Below, piece by piece: positions 52,465 to 61,445 of a stretch of 62,980 nucleotides of DNA. The stretch lies in the NCBI RefSeq assembly GCF_002117915.1, contig NZ_BDJB01000014.1, forward strand, positions 1 through 62,980, in the 5' to 3' direction. Positions within the stretch are counted from its first letter, which is position 1. Each line of letters opens with the position of its first letter. The position numbers were made by a program, and so were the translations under genes. Under the pieces are notes generated by a model that worked only from the letters and a program-made list of their open reading frames with translations, had not been told where the DNA came from and searched no databases. This DNA is from Sphingomonas sp. TZW2008. Its GTDB lineage: Bacteria; Pseudomonadota; Alphaproteobacteria; Sphingomonadales; Sphingomonadaceae.

Positions 52465-55245
52465 ATGACCATGCGTATGCTGATCGACGCACGCCACCGG
52501 GAGGAAACCCGCGTGGCCGTCGTCAAGGGAAACCGGATCGAAGAGTTTGATTTCGAGAGTGCCGAGCGCAAGCAGCTCAAGGGGAACATCTATCTCGCCA
52601 AGGTAACGCGCGTCGAGCCGTCACTGCAGGCCGCGTTCATTGATTACGGCGGCAATCGTCACGGCTTCCTCGCCTTCTCCGAAATCCACCCCGACTATTA
52701 CCAGATCCCCAAGGAGGATCGCGAGGCGCTGCTGCGCGAGGAAGCGGAGCATGCCGCCGAAGAGGCGAAGCTGCGCGCCGAGCAGGAAGCGCACGAAGAC
52801 GACGGCGACGTCGAGGACGCCGAGCATGACGTCGAGGACGATGCCGATCACGGCGATGACGCGGCCGACGAGGGCGACGGCGACGCGGAGGGCGATGCGC
52901 CGCGCGCACCGTCGTCGACCGGCATCAACGACGATCAGGTGGAGGCGCTGCGCCAGCGGCGCATGAATCTGCGCCGCCGCTACAAGATCCAGGACGTGAT
53001 CCGCCGCCGTCAGGTGCTGCTGGTCCAGGTCGTCAAGGAAGAGCGTGGCAACAAGGGCGCGGCGCTGACGACCTATCTGTCGCTCGCCGGCCGCTACTGC
53101 GTGCTGATGCCCAACACGTCGCACGGCGGCGGGATCAGCCGCAAGATTTCGAACGCGTCGGATCGCAAGCGTCTGAAGTCGATCATGGCGGAGCTCGCGC
53201 TGCCGCCTTCGATGGGTTGCATCGTGCGTACCGCCGGGCTCAGCCGCACGCGTACCGAGATCAAGCGCGACTTCGATTATCTCGCCCGGCTATGGGACGG
53301 AATTCGCGAGAACACGCTTTCGAGCGCCGCGCCGGCGCTGATCTACGGCGACAGCGATCTCATCAAGCGTGCGATCCGCGACATCTACAACAAGGACATC
53401 GACGAGGTGATCGTCGAGGGCGACGAAGGCTATCGCCAGGCGCGCGAGTTCATGAAGCTGCTGATGCCGAGCCACGCCAAGCGCGTGAAGCATTACAGCG
53501 ATCCGATCCCGCTGTTCCAGCGCAGTCACGTCGAGGATCAGCTCGCCGCGATGTACCACCCCGTCGTGCAGCTGAAATCGGGCGGCTATCTCGTCATCAA
53601 CCCGACCGAGGCGCTCGTCTCGATCGACATCAACTCGGGCCGCTCGACGCGCGAGCACAATATCGAGCAGACCGCGACCGCGACGAACCTCGAAGCGGCG
53701 CAGGAGATCGCGCGCCAGCTGCGGCTGCGCGACATGGCCGGCCTAGTCGTCATCGACTTCATCGACATGGACAACAATTCCAATGTCCGGAAGGTCGAGA
53801 AGGCGATGAAGGAGGCGCTCAAGAACGATCGCGCGCGCATCCAGGTTGGCCGTATCTCGAGCTTTGGGCTGATGGAGATGAGCCGCCAGCGGCTGCGCAC
53901 CGGCGTGCTCGAAGCGTCCACCCGCCCCTGCCCGCATTGCGAGGGCACCGGGCTGGTGCGCACCGCCTCGTCAGCCGGCCTCAGTGCACTGCGCCTGATC
54001 GAGGACGAGGCCGCGCGCGGCCGGGGATCGTATCTGACGCTGCGCGCCAGCGTCGAGGCGGCGGTTTACGTGCTCAACCGCAAGCGCGCCGACATCGCCG
54101 AGATCGAGGAGCGCTACGGCGTCAAGGTCGAGATCCTGCCCGATGGCGAGCAGGAAGGCGCGCGCATGGCGGTCGAGGCGGCGGGTCCGCCGCCGGCCTA
54201 TGCGCCGCGCTTCGACCCGCCGGTCGAGGAAATCGACGACGACATCCCCGACGAGATCGAGGAGGAAGAGGACGAGGAGTTCGTCGCCGCCGAGGAGACC
54301 ACGCGCACCGACGAGCCGCGTGGCGGCGACGAATCGCGCGAGGGCGGCCGCAAGCGTCGCCGTCGGCGTGGCCGTCGCGGTCGCAACGGCACCGAGGGTG
54401 AGGCGACGCCCGCGTCCAACGCCGATCTGGACGAGGGTGCGGACGACAGCCTCGCGGACGAGACCGACGCCGATGATGACGGCAGCGCCATCGCTGCCGT
54501 CACGCCGGGTGAGGAAGGTGCATCGACCGGAGAGGGCGAAGGTGGCCGTCGCCGCCGCAACCGTCGCGGCCGTCGCAACCGCCGCCGCGATGGCGACGCG
54601 GGTACGCAGGACGTCGCCGAGGTGCAGGACGCAGTAGCGCCTGCCGAGGCGCAGCCGGTAGAAACCGTCGCCGCCGCAATGCAGGCCCCGGTTGAGGCGT
54701 CAGTCGAACCGCAGGATGCCGTCGCGCCCGAGGCTGCCGAGCCCGAAGCACCGGCGCCGCGCACGCGCCGTCGTCCGCGCGCGAAGGTCGCGGCCGAGCC
54801 GGCGGTCGCCGCCGAAGTACCGGCCGAAACGGCACCTGCCGTCGACGCGCCGGTGATCGAGACGCCGGGGATCGAGGCGATCGCACCGGCGGCGGAGGAA
54901 GCCCCGGCCAAGCCGAAGCGGACACGCCGCAAGAAGGTCGACGCGATCGAAACGGCGGAGACGCCGGCTGTCGGGGCAGCCGCGCCGGCCGAGACGGCGG
55001 AAGCACCCGCCAAGCCCAAGCGGACGCGACGCAAGAAGGCGGACGTGCCGGCGGTCGACGTGCCTTCGGCCGATCTCCCCGCCCCGCAGGCGACCGAGAC
55101 CGCGACGCTCGCGCCGACGCAGACCGATGGCGCTGCGCCGCCCGACGATGCCGCGGAAGGATCGACCGACGCAGGATCGGAAGCGGGTGAGCAGACCGAT
55201 GCCGCGCCGCGCCGCGGTTGGTGGCAGCGCACCTTCGGAGCGTGA
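52465..55245 (+). CDS. rne: Ribonuclease E/G family endoribonuclease (RNase E)
   Basis: The 926-residue protein has the N-terminal RNase H-like and S1 parts. The S1 region is interrupted by an acidic insertion (about residues 90-150, runs such as EDDGDVEDAEHDVEDDADH). The catalytic aspartates lie in SIDINSGRS and FIDMDNNSNVRK. The zinc-link CPHC is at residues 489-492. The C-terminal scaffold is Arg-rich (RKRRRRRGRRG) with two copies of KPKRTRRKK, consistent with RNA binding and degradosome docking. GGAG at 52453-52456 with 8-base spacing selects ATG 52465 over an upstream GTG. Confidence 0.95.
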   Translation: MTMRMLIDARHREETRVAVVKGNRIEEFDFESAERKQLKGNIYLAKVTRVEPSLQAAFIDYGGNRHGFLAFSEIHPDYYQIPKEDREALLREEAEHAAEEAKLRAEQEAHEDDGDVEDAEHDVEDDADHGDDAADEGDGDAEGDAPRAPSSTGINDDQVEALRQRRMNLRRRYKIQDVIRRRQVLLVQVVKEERGNKGAALTTYLSLAGRYCVLMPNTSHGGGISRKISNASDRKRLKSIMAELALPPSMGCIVRTAGLSRTRTEIKRDFDYLARLWDGIRENTLSSAAPALIYGDSDLIKRAIRDIYNKDIDEVIVEGDEGYRQAREFMKLLMPSHAKRVKHYSDPIPLFQRSHVEDQLAAMYHPVVQLKSGGYLVINPTEALVSIDINSGRSTREHNIEQTATATNLEAAQEIARQLRLRDMAGLVVIDFIDMDNNSNVRKVEKAMKEALKNDRARIQVGRISSFGLMEMSRQRLRTGVLEASTRPCPHCEGTGLVRTASSAGLSALRLIEDEAARGRGSYLTLRASVEAAVYVLNRKRADIAEIEERYGVKVEILPDGEQEGARMAVEAAGPPPAYAPRFDPPVEEIDDDIPDEIEEEEDEEFVAAEETTRTDEPRGGDESREGGRKRRRRRGRRGRNGTEGEATPASNADLDEGADDSLADETDADDDGSAIAAVTPGEEGASTGEGEGGRRRRNRRGRRNRRRDGDAGTQDVAEVQDAVAPAEAQPVETVAAAMQAPVEASVEPQDAVAPEAAEPEAPAPRTRRRPRAKVAAEPAVAAEVPAETAPAVDAPVIETPGIEAIAPAAEEAPAKPKRTRRKKVDAIETAETPAVGAAAPAETAEAPAKPKRTRRKKADVPAVDVPSADLPAPQATETATLAPTQTDGAAPPDDAAEGSTDAGSEAGEQTDAAPRRGWWQRTFGA

Positions 55246-55344
55246 TCGCATGGTCGTGTGCCGGGCTTCAGCGGCAGTTCAGCCGGCGGCGTGCTGAACC
55301 CGGCGCATGACCGTCCCCTTCACCCACCCTCCCCGTTCGGACGC

Positions 55345-56703
55345 ATGACGGTGCCGCGCCTCACGCGCCGCATCGTCGGCGTCGCGCTCGCGGGCTTGGT
55401 GTGGGCACAGCCGGCGCAGGCTCAATCGATCCTGCGCGACGCCGAGACCGAGGCGCTGCTCGCCGACATGACCGCGCCGCTCATCACCGCGGCGGGGCTC
55501 AGCCCGCGCGACGTGAAGGTCGTGCTGGTCAACGATGGGTCGATCAACGCCTTCGTCGCGGGTGGGCAGATCGTCTACGTCCACTCGGGCACGCTGCAGG
55601 CGGCGAAGACCGCCAACGAGGTGCAGGGCGTGATCGCGCACGAGCTCGGCCACATCACGGGCGGCCACGTGTCGCTCTCGGGCCGCGGCTTCCAGGAAGC
55701 GACCGGCATCACCCTCCTCTCGGTCGTGCTCGGCATCGCCGCGATGGCGGCTGGCGCGGGCGAGGCGGGCGCGGGCCTCCTCGCGGCGGGACAGCAGGCG
55801 GCGATAGGCAAATATCTCGCCTTCTCGCGCCAGCAGGAAGCGTCGACCGACGCTGCCGGCGCGAAATATCTCAACGCGGCCGGCATCAGCGGCAAGGGGT
55901 ATGTCAATTTCTTCAAGACGATGCAGCAAATGGAATATCGCTACGGCATCACCCGCAAGGTCGAATTCATGCTCGATCACCCGGTGTCGTCGGAGCGCGT
56001 CGCCGCGATCTCGGAAACGCTGCAATCCTCGCCGGCTTGGAACAAGCCGCTCAATGCAGAGTGGGAAGAGCGCTTCCGCCGCGTGCAGGCGAAGCTCGAC
56101 GGATATTTGCTGCCGCCCGCGCAGGCGCTTCAGAAATATCCCGAGAGCAACCAGTCGATCTACGCGCATTACGCGCGCGCCTACGCCTATCACCGCAGCG
56201 GTTATCCGCAAAAGGCCGACGTCGAGGCCGCGGCGCTCGTCAAGGCCAAGCCCGACGACCCCTATTTCCTCGAGATCGAAGGGCAGATCCTGCTCGAGGC
56301 CGGCAAGCCGCGCGAGGCGCTCGAGCCGCTGCGCACTGCCACCGCCGGATCGCGCAACAATCCGCTGATCGCGACGACCTTCGGCCACGCGCTAATCGCG
56401 ACCGAGGACAAGGCGAACCTGGCGGAGGCGCGGCAGGTGCTGCGCACCGCAGTGGCGCGCGACGATCAGAACCCCTTCGCCTGGCAGCAGCTCGGCACCG
56501 TCTACGAGATGACCGGCGACAGCGCGCGGGCGGCACTCGCCACCGCGGAGCGCGCGAGCATGATGGGCGATGCGAGCACCGCAGCCATGAGCGCGCGCAA
56601 CGCGATGGCGGGCATTCCGCAGAACACGCCCGACTGGATCCGGGCACAGGATATCGCGATGACGTCGCAGAACGAACTTGGCAGTAAGCGCAAACGGCGA
56701 TGA
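55345..56703 (+). CDS. M48-family metalloprotease with TPR repeats (BepA-like)
   Basis: The 452-residue exported protein has a signal peptide (VGVALAGLVWAQPAQAQ), a zincin domain with HELGH (His99, Glu100, His103) and a third ligand glutamate near residue 165, and a C-terminal TPR region (about residues 260-440). BepA-type proteins degrade or fold outer-membrane proteins and work with the BAM and Lpt systems. Its stop overlaps the start of the DsbA-like gene by 4 bases. ATG 55345 directly precedes the signal peptide. Confidence 0.92.
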   Translation: MTVPRLTRRIVGVALAGLVWAQPAQAQSILRDAETEALLADMTAPLITAAGLSPRDVKVVLVNDGSINAFVAGGQIVYVHSGTLQAAKTANEVQGVIAHELGHITGGHVSLSGRGFQEATGITLLSVVLGIAAMAAGAGEAGAGLLAAGQQAAIGKYLAFSRQQEASTDAAGAKYLNAAGISGKGYVNFFKTMQQMEYRYGITRKVEFMLDHPVSSERVAAISETLQSSPAWNKPLNAEWEERFRRVQAKLDGYLLPPAQALQKYPESNQSIYAHYARAYAYHRSGYPQKADVEAAALVKAKPDDPYFLEIEGQILLEAGKPREALEPLRTATAGSRNNPLIATTFGHALIATEDKANLAEARQVLRTAVARDDQNPFAWQQLGTVYEMTGDSARAALATAERASMMGDASTAAMSARNAMAGIPQNTPDWIRAQDIAMTSQNELGSKRKRR

Positions 56704-57416
56704 GCAGGATCGCTCTTCTCGGCCTCGTTCTGCTCGGCGCGCTGTTCGGCGCCGCGGGGGTGTGGATCGCCGAACGCGCCGCGCCCGGCGATCTTGGCCC
56801 AGCGGACAGGACGCGCGTCGAGCGGATCGTGCGCGACTATGTTCTCGCCAACCCCGAACTCATCCCGCAGGCGATGCAGAAGCTGCAGGAACGCGAGAGT
56901 GCGCGTGCCATCGGCGGCGATCGCGCGAAGATCGAGACGCCGTATCGCGGCGCGGTGATGGGCAATCCCAACGGCGACGTGACGCTGGTTGAGTTCTTCG
57001 ACTATAATTGCGGCTACTGCCGCGCCAGCCTGCCGGTCATCCGCCAGCTGATCGCGGCCGATCCGCAGCTACGCGTCGTGTTCCGCGAACTGCCGATCCT
57101 GGCTGAGGAGAGCCGCGATGCCGCGCGCGCGTCGCTCGCCGCCGCGGCACAGAACAAGTTCCCCGCTTTCCACGAGGCGCTCTACGCCGCCGGCCCGGTA
57201 AGCGCGGCGACGATCGCGGATACCGCGCGTCGCACCGGCGTCGACGCGTCGCGCCTACCTGACGATGCGGACACCGAAATCGCCGCCAATCTAGCGCTTG
57301 CCGCGAAGCTGGGCATCACCGGCACGCCGACCTGGGTGGTTGGCGACCGCGTCCTTTCCGGCGCACAGCCATTCGACAAGCTGAAGGAAGCGATCGCCGC
57401 CGCCCGCGTGCGGTAA
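56700..57416 (+). CDS. DsbA-family thiol:disulfide oxidoreductase
   Basis: The 238-residue periplasmic protein has an N-terminal membrane anchor or signal (ALLGLVLLGALFGAAGVWI), a helical linker, and a thioredoxin-like DsbA domain. The active site is CGYC (Cys104, Cys107) and the cis-proline loop is GTPTW. It is a ScsC/Com1-like type. Coupling to the M48 protease suggests joint periplasmic protein quality control. A bidirectional terminator follows. Confidence 0.92.
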   Translation: MSRIALLGLVLLGALFGAAGVWIAERAAPGDLGPADRTRVERIVRDYVLANPELIPQAMQKLQERESARAIGGDRAKIETPYRGAVMGNPNGDVTLVEFFDYNCGYCRASLPVIRQLIAADPQLRVVFRELPILAEESRDAARASLAAAAQNKFPAFHEALYAAGPVSAATIADTARRTGVDASRLPDDADTEIAANLALAAKLGITGTPTWVVGDRVLSGAQPFDKLKEAIAAARVR

Positions 57417-57537
57417 CAGCCCGTTAGTCTGGCCGGGCGTGCACTGCACCCCCGAGCAAACCCACGTCGCCGGCGATGGCGTACCGCCCTCGCTCATCAT
57501 TCCGCCACGAACCGACCGCGCAGAAGGCCACCATAGC

Positions 57538-57571
57538 AAAAGGGCCGCCCGGCTGCCCGGACGGCCCTTTT
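57538..57571. terminator. Bidirectional terminator between the DsbA-like and cold-shock genes
   Basis: AAAAGGGCCG (57538-57547) and CGGCCCTTTT (57562-57571) form a perfect 10-bp arm pair that ends in T-runs in both directions. The inner CCCGG-CTG-CCCGG part can form alternative pairing. It closes both convergent genes. Confidence 0.92.
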
Positions 57572-57594
57572 CTATTCGGCAATCGTGGGAGCGG

Positions 57595-58425
57595 TTAGCT
57601 GCCCGAGGCGAGGTTCACCGCTGCGTACTTGCCACGCCGATCGACCTCGATCTCGAAGGTCAAGCGATCGCCCTCGTTGAGGCTCGACATGCCCGCGCGC
57701 TCGACAGCGGAAATGTGAACGAACGCATCGGGCTGGCCGTCGTCGCGCTGAATGAAGCCGAAGCCCTTCATCGCGTTGAAGAACTTGACCGTGCCGGTCG
57801 CCTTCTCACCGGTCAACTGACGCTGCGGGCCGCCGGCACCACCGGCGCCGCCAGCACGCGGGCCGCGATCGCCGCCGCCGAAGCCGCCGTCACGCGGCGG
57901 GCCGCGGTCGGTGACGGGGAGCGGCTCGCCCTCGATCTTGAGGTCGGTTGCCGAGATCCGGCCACCGCGATCGACCAGCGTGAAGCCGAGCGGCTGCCCT
58001 TCGGCAAGCGCGGTTAGGCCGGCCTGCTCGACCGCCGAGATGTGGACGAACACGTCCTCGCCGCCGTCATCGCGAACGACGAAGCCGAAACCCTTCTGCG
58101 CGTTGAAGAACTTGACGACGCCGGTACCCTCACCGACGACCTGCGGGGGCATGCGGTTGCCACCGCCAAAGCCGCCACCACCGCCGCCGCCGCGGAAACC
58201 ACCGCCGCCGCCGCCGCCGAAGCCGCCACCGCCGCCACGGAACCCGCCGCCGCCACCGAAGCCGCCACGGTCACCGCCGCCAAAGCCGCCGCCGCCGAAA
58301 CCGCCGCCGCCGAAGCCACCACCACCGAAGTCGCCGCCGCCGCCGAAGTCGCCGCCACCGAAATCATCGCGTTTGTCGCGTCCGCGTCCGCCACGATTGC
58401 CGCGGCCACCTTTGTCGTAACTCAT
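57595..58425 (-). CDS. Glycine-rich protein with two cold-shock domains
   Basis: The 276-residue protein has an N-terminal disordered part (residues 1-97) of GFGGG/GGGDRGG repeats with RGG boxes, a first cold-shock domain (about 98-165, VVKFFNAQKGFGFVVRDD and VFVHISAV), an RG-rich linker, and a second cold-shock domain (about 209-276, TVKFFNAMKGFGFIQRDD and AFVHISAV). It should bind single-stranded RNA/DNA; the RGG part could support condensate formation. ATG 58425 (MSYDKGG) follows an AGGG. The DNA of the glycine part is repetitive and may be prone to length change. Confidence 0.92.
   Translation of the reverse strand: MSYDKGGRGNRGGRGRDKRDDFGGGDFGGGGDFGGGGFGGGGFGGGGFGGGDRGGFGGGGGFRGGGGGFGGGGGGGFRGGGGGGGFGGGNRMPPQVVGEGTGVVKFFNAQKGFGFVVRDDGGEDVFVHISAVEQAGLTALAEGQPLGFTLVDRGGRISATDLKIEGEPLPVTDRGPPRDGGFGGGDRGPRAGGAGGAGGPQRQLTGEKATGTVKFFNAMKGFGFIQRDDGQPDAFVHISAVERAGMSSLNEGDRLTFEIEVDRRGKYAAVNLASGS
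58155..58365. repeat. GC-rich triplet-like repeat tract inside the cold-shock gene
   Basis: On the plus strand this tract is built from variants of CCGCCGCCACCGAAGCC, encoding the GGGFGG repeats of the minus-strand protein. Units are imperfect. It is a likely site of replication slippage and of assembly error. Confidence 0.75.
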
Positions 58426-58712
58426 AAACCCTGTTCGTCTTCCCGCTCCGCCCGCCGATCGTTCAAGGCTTGCGCGCTGGACGGCCTGCGCAAGTCTTCG
58501 CAGCGCCAAAGCCAATGCGCCACACGACTCGTCATAGCGCATCGCGTCGCGCGTCGCGAACGGAATCGTCGCGATTTGCAAGTGAAACGGGCGGTTGATT
58601 GCGCAACTGTCGCGCTGAAAGCACAATCCGTCGCATGTCATGGGCCGAAAACCGTCGCTTTCCGGCGCTCGGAGCCGGTTGAGCCCGCCGCGCCCGCACG
58701 CTAGGGCACGCC
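58426..58712. other. Divergent leader between the cold-shock and RNase D genes
   Basis: This 287-base gap serves two divergent genes. No separate gene is evident. Cold-shock mRNAs often carry long temperature-responsive leaders, and about 290 bases are available here, but I see no recognisable consensus structure. Promoter elements are not clear in this GC-rich sequence. Confidence 0.45.
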
Positions 58713-59333
58713 ATGGCCGTTCATTTCCACGAAGAAGATCTGCCCGGTGACGTCTTCGCACCCGGCGCCCCGCTCGCGGTAGATACCGAGACGATGGGGC
58801 TCATCACCCCGCGCGATCGGCTGTGCCTGGTTCAAATCTCGGACGGGCTCGGCGACGAGCATCTGGTCCGCTTCAATCCGGGCTCGGATTATGCGGCGCC
58901 GAACCTGCGCGCCGCGCTCGCCGATCCGGCGCGGCTCAAGCTCTATCATTTCGGTCGTTTCGATATCGCCGCTATCCGTCATTATATGGGGATCGTCGCC
59001 GCGCCGGTCTATTGCACAAAGATCGCCTCGCGGCTGGTGCGCACCTATACCGATCGCCACGGACTGAAGGAACTGGTGCGCGAACTCCTGGGGCAGGACA
59101 TCTCGAAACAGCAGCAATCGTCCGACTGGGGCGGCCCGGTACTGAGCGAGGCGCAGCGCGATTACGCCGCGTCCGACGTGCGCTTCCTCCACCGCCTGCG
59201 CGACGAGCTTGACCGGCGCCTCGCGCGCGAGGGGCGTACGGCGCTCGCGCAGGCCTGTTTCGATTTCCTGCCGCACCGCGCCGAGCTCGATCTCGCCGGC
59301 TGGCCGGAGGCCGACATCTTCGCGCATGTCTGA
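58713..59333 (+). CDS. rnd: Ribonuclease D-like 3'-5' exonuclease
   Basis: The 206-residue DEDD-type exonuclease has VDTETMGL with the first Asp-Glu pair near residue 24, YHFGRFDIAAI near residue 79, a tRNA-trimming-type HGLKELVRELLG helix, and the YAASDVRFLHRL motif near residue 150 with Tyr and Asp. It lacks the C-terminal HRDC domains of E. coli RNase D, as in many alphaproteobacteria. Its end overlaps the lptC start by 8 bases. Confidence 0.92.
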   Translation: MAVHFHEEDLPGDVFAPGAPLAVDTETMGLITPRDRLCLVQISDGLGDEHLVRFNPGSDYAAPNLRAALADPARLKLYHFGRFDIAAIRHYMGIVAAPVYCTKIASRLVRTYTDRHGLKELVRELLGQDISKQQQSSDWGGPVLSEAQRDYAASDVRFLHRLRDELDRRLAREGRTALAQACFDFLPHRAELDLAGWPEADIFAHV

Positions 59334-59964
59334 GATTGCGCTTCGCGAACGGACCAAGCGCCAGCGCTGGGCCGCGCCGGGCAGCCGGCATGATCGGCTG
59401 ATCGCCATCACGCACTGGCTGCTGCCGGTGCTGATCGGCGTCCTCGCGGCGTTCCTCGTCATGGCGCCGCTGACGACCGGCGGCGATGTCTCGTTCGTGC
59501 TCGACAAGAACAAGGTCGAAGTCGCGAAGGAGCGGCTCAAGATCCAGCGCGCGCAATATCGCGGCGCCGATGCCAAGGGGCAGCCGTTCGTGCTCAACGC
59601 GGGGTCGGCGCTGCAGAAGAGCTCGGCCGAACCGATCGTGCAGCTGAACGCGCTAGCCGCGCAGATCCGGCTGCAGGACGGCCCGGCGACGCTTACCGCG
59701 CCCAAGGGTCGCTACGACATGCGCAGCGAGCGCGTCGCGGTCGACGGGCCGATCGCGTTTCGCGGGCCGGATGGCTATTCGCTCGACACCAACGATGCGA
59801 CCGTCGATCTCAAGACGCGCCGCATGCAGTCGGGCGGCGCAGTGACGGGTACTGTGTCGCAAGGGACGTTCAGCGCCGACCGGCTCGACGCCGACCTCGA
59901 ATCGCGAACTGTGACGTTGCGCGGCAATGCCCGCTTGCGCGTGAACCCGCGAGCGACGAGATAG
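59326..59964 (+). CDS. lptC: LPS export ABC transporter periplasmic protein LptC
   Basis: The 212-residue protein has a single N-terminal membrane helix (HWLLPVLIGVLAAFLVMAPL, about residues 29-48) and a periplasmic OstA-like beta jellyroll with VDLKTRRMQSGGAVTGTVSQ near the C-terminal half. It forms part of the LPS bridge with LptA. ATG 59326 overlaps the RNase D gene. lptA and lptB follow in order. Confidence 0.92.
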   Translation: MSEIALRERTKRQRWAAPGSRHDRLIAITHWLLPVLIGVLAAFLVMAPLTTGGDVSFVLDKNKVEVAKERLKIQRAQYRGADAKGQPFVLNAGSALQKSSAEPIVQLNALAAQIRLQDGPATLTAPKGRYDMRSERVAVDGPIAFRGPDGYSLDTNDATVDLKTRRMQSGGAVTGTVSQGTFSADRLDADLESRTVTLRGNARLRVNPRATR

Positions 59965-59970
59965 CGCGCC

Positions 59971-60504
59971 ATGAAACGCGCGTCGCTCCTCCTGCTTCTG
60001 CTCGCCACCGGCGCTGGCGCACAGACGCGTCACAATTCCGCCGCCCCGATTGATTTCGGCGCGGACACGATCGAGCTGCAGGACCGCGCGAACCGCGCCG
60101 TCCTGTCGGGCAATGTCGCGGTGCGGCAGGCGGAAATGTCTCTGAACGCCGCGCGCATGACGGTGAGTTATACCGGCCAGGTCGTCGGCGGCAGTCCGCA
60201 GGTCTCGCGGCTCGACGCGGCAGGGAGCGTGATCGTGCGGCGTCCCGATCAAACGGCGCGCAGCCAATATGCGGTGTACGATCTCAACCGACGCGTCATC
60301 ACGATGGTCGGCGGCGTCACGCTGACGCAGGCAGGCAACACGGTGAACGGCGGCCGGCTGACGATCAACCTCGATAACGGCAAGGCGGTGATCGACGGTT
60401 CGTCGGTGCGCGGTGGCGGCAGTGCGACCGCCCCCGGCGGCGCCGTGACGACCGCGCCGTCTGGCCGCGTGACGGGTACCTTCTCGGTGCCCAAACGCAA
60501 TTGA
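59971..60504 (+). CDS. lptA: LptA/OstA-family LPS transport periplasmic protein
   Basis: The 177-residue protein has a signal peptide (RASLLLLLLATGAGAQ) and an OstA domain: IELQDRANRAVLSGNVAVRQ near residue 34 and GGVTLTQAGNTVNGGRLTI near residue 112. It polymerises into the periplasmic LPS bridge. It starts 6 bases after lptC. Confidence 0.93.
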   Translation: MKRASLLLLLLATGAGAQTRHNSAAPIDFGADTIELQDRANRAVLSGNVAVRQAEMSLNAARMTVSYTGQVVGGSPQVSRLDAAGSVIVRRPDQTARSQYAVYDLNRRVITMVGGVTLTQAGNTVNGGRLTINLDNGKAVIDGSSVRGGGSATAPGGAVTTAPSGRVTGTFSVPKRN

Positions 60505-60603
60505 TCGCAAGGGGGCTTCCCCCGCGCACGCTCCTCATGCATGAATCCTGCCAATCGGTAGCGGGCTGACCGCCCGATCGCACGTACGGGATTGATACAG
60601 GCG

Positions 60604-61380
60604 ATGGACGAAGTGATGCCGCTCGATCGGGCGAACCCGGTTCGCGAGGCGCCGGTGACGGGCGGCCTGCAGGTCGTGTCGATCGCCAAGTCGTACGACA
60701 AGCGCATCGTGCTCAGCGACGTCTCGGTCTCGGTCGGGCGCGGCGAGGTGGTCGGGCTGCTCGGCCCCAACGGCGCGGGCAAGACGACCTGCTTCTACTC
60801 GGTGATGGGGCTGGTGAAGCCCGATGCCGGCCGCATCATGCTCGACGGCGAGGATATCACCGGGCTACCGATGTACCGCCGCGCGATCCTCGGGCTCGGC
60901 TATCTGCCGCAGGAAACGTCGATCTTCCGCGGGCTGACGATCGAGAAGAACATCCTGACGGTGCTCGAACTGTCCGAACCCGACAAGGCGGCGCGGCAGA
61001 CGAAGCTCAATAGGCTGCTCGACGAATTTGGCCTCACGCGGCTGCGCGATGCGCCGGCGATGGCGCTGTCGGGCGGCGAGCGGCGGCGCGCGGAGATCGC
61101 GCGCGCGCTCGCCGCCGATCCCTCGATCATCCTCCTCGACGAGCCGTTCGCGGGCATCGATCCCTTATCGATCGCCGACATCCGCGATCTGGTGAAGGAC
61201 CTGAAGCGCCGCGGCATCGGCGTGCTCATCACCGATCACAACGTGCGCGAAACGCTCGAGATCGTCGATCGCGGCTACATTATCTACGATGGCCGCGTGC
61301 TGTTCAGCGGCGCGCCGAACGATCTCGTCGCCGATCCTAACGTGCGCCGGCTATATCTCGGCGAGGGCTTCTCGCTCTGA
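60604..61380 (+). CDS. lptB: LPS export ABC transporter ATP-binding protein LptB
   Basis: The 258-residue ABC ATPase has Walker A GPNGAGKT at residues 54-61, signature LSGGERRRAEIARAL, Walker B ILLDEPFAGIDPL, and the switch histidine in ITDHNVRETL. It powers LPS extraction with LptFG (not in this window). ATG 60604 is preferred over a TTG four codons upstream. rpoN follows, the classical lptB-rpoN order. Confidence 0.97.
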   Translation: MDEVMPLDRANPVREAPVTGGLQVVSIAKSYDKRIVLSDVSVSVGRGEVVGLLGPNGAGKTTCFYSVMGLVKPDAGRIMLDGEDITGLPMYRRAILGLGYLPQETSIFRGLTIEKNILTVLELSEPDKAARQTKLNRLLDEFGLTRLRDAPAMALSGGERRRAEIARALAADPSIILLDEPFAGIDPLSIADIRDLVKDLKRRGIGVLITDHNVRETLEIVDRGYIIYDGRVLFSGAPNDLVADPNVRRLYLGEGFSL

Positions 61381-61445
61381 CCGATGGGTGCGCTCCCCGC
61401 CCCGTCCCCCGCGCCTGATCGCGTCGTGTCGCGGGCTTCGCGCGC

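Noticed and set aside
54198..55232. Ser/Ala-rich minus-strand frame opposite the RNase E tail
   Set aside because: It mirrors the low-complexity tail of RNase E and has no start signal or family.
57417..57537. Possible small RNA between the DsbA-like and cold-shock genes
   Set aside because: I could not fit it to 6S, 4.5S or tmRNA features; only the terminator part is convincing.
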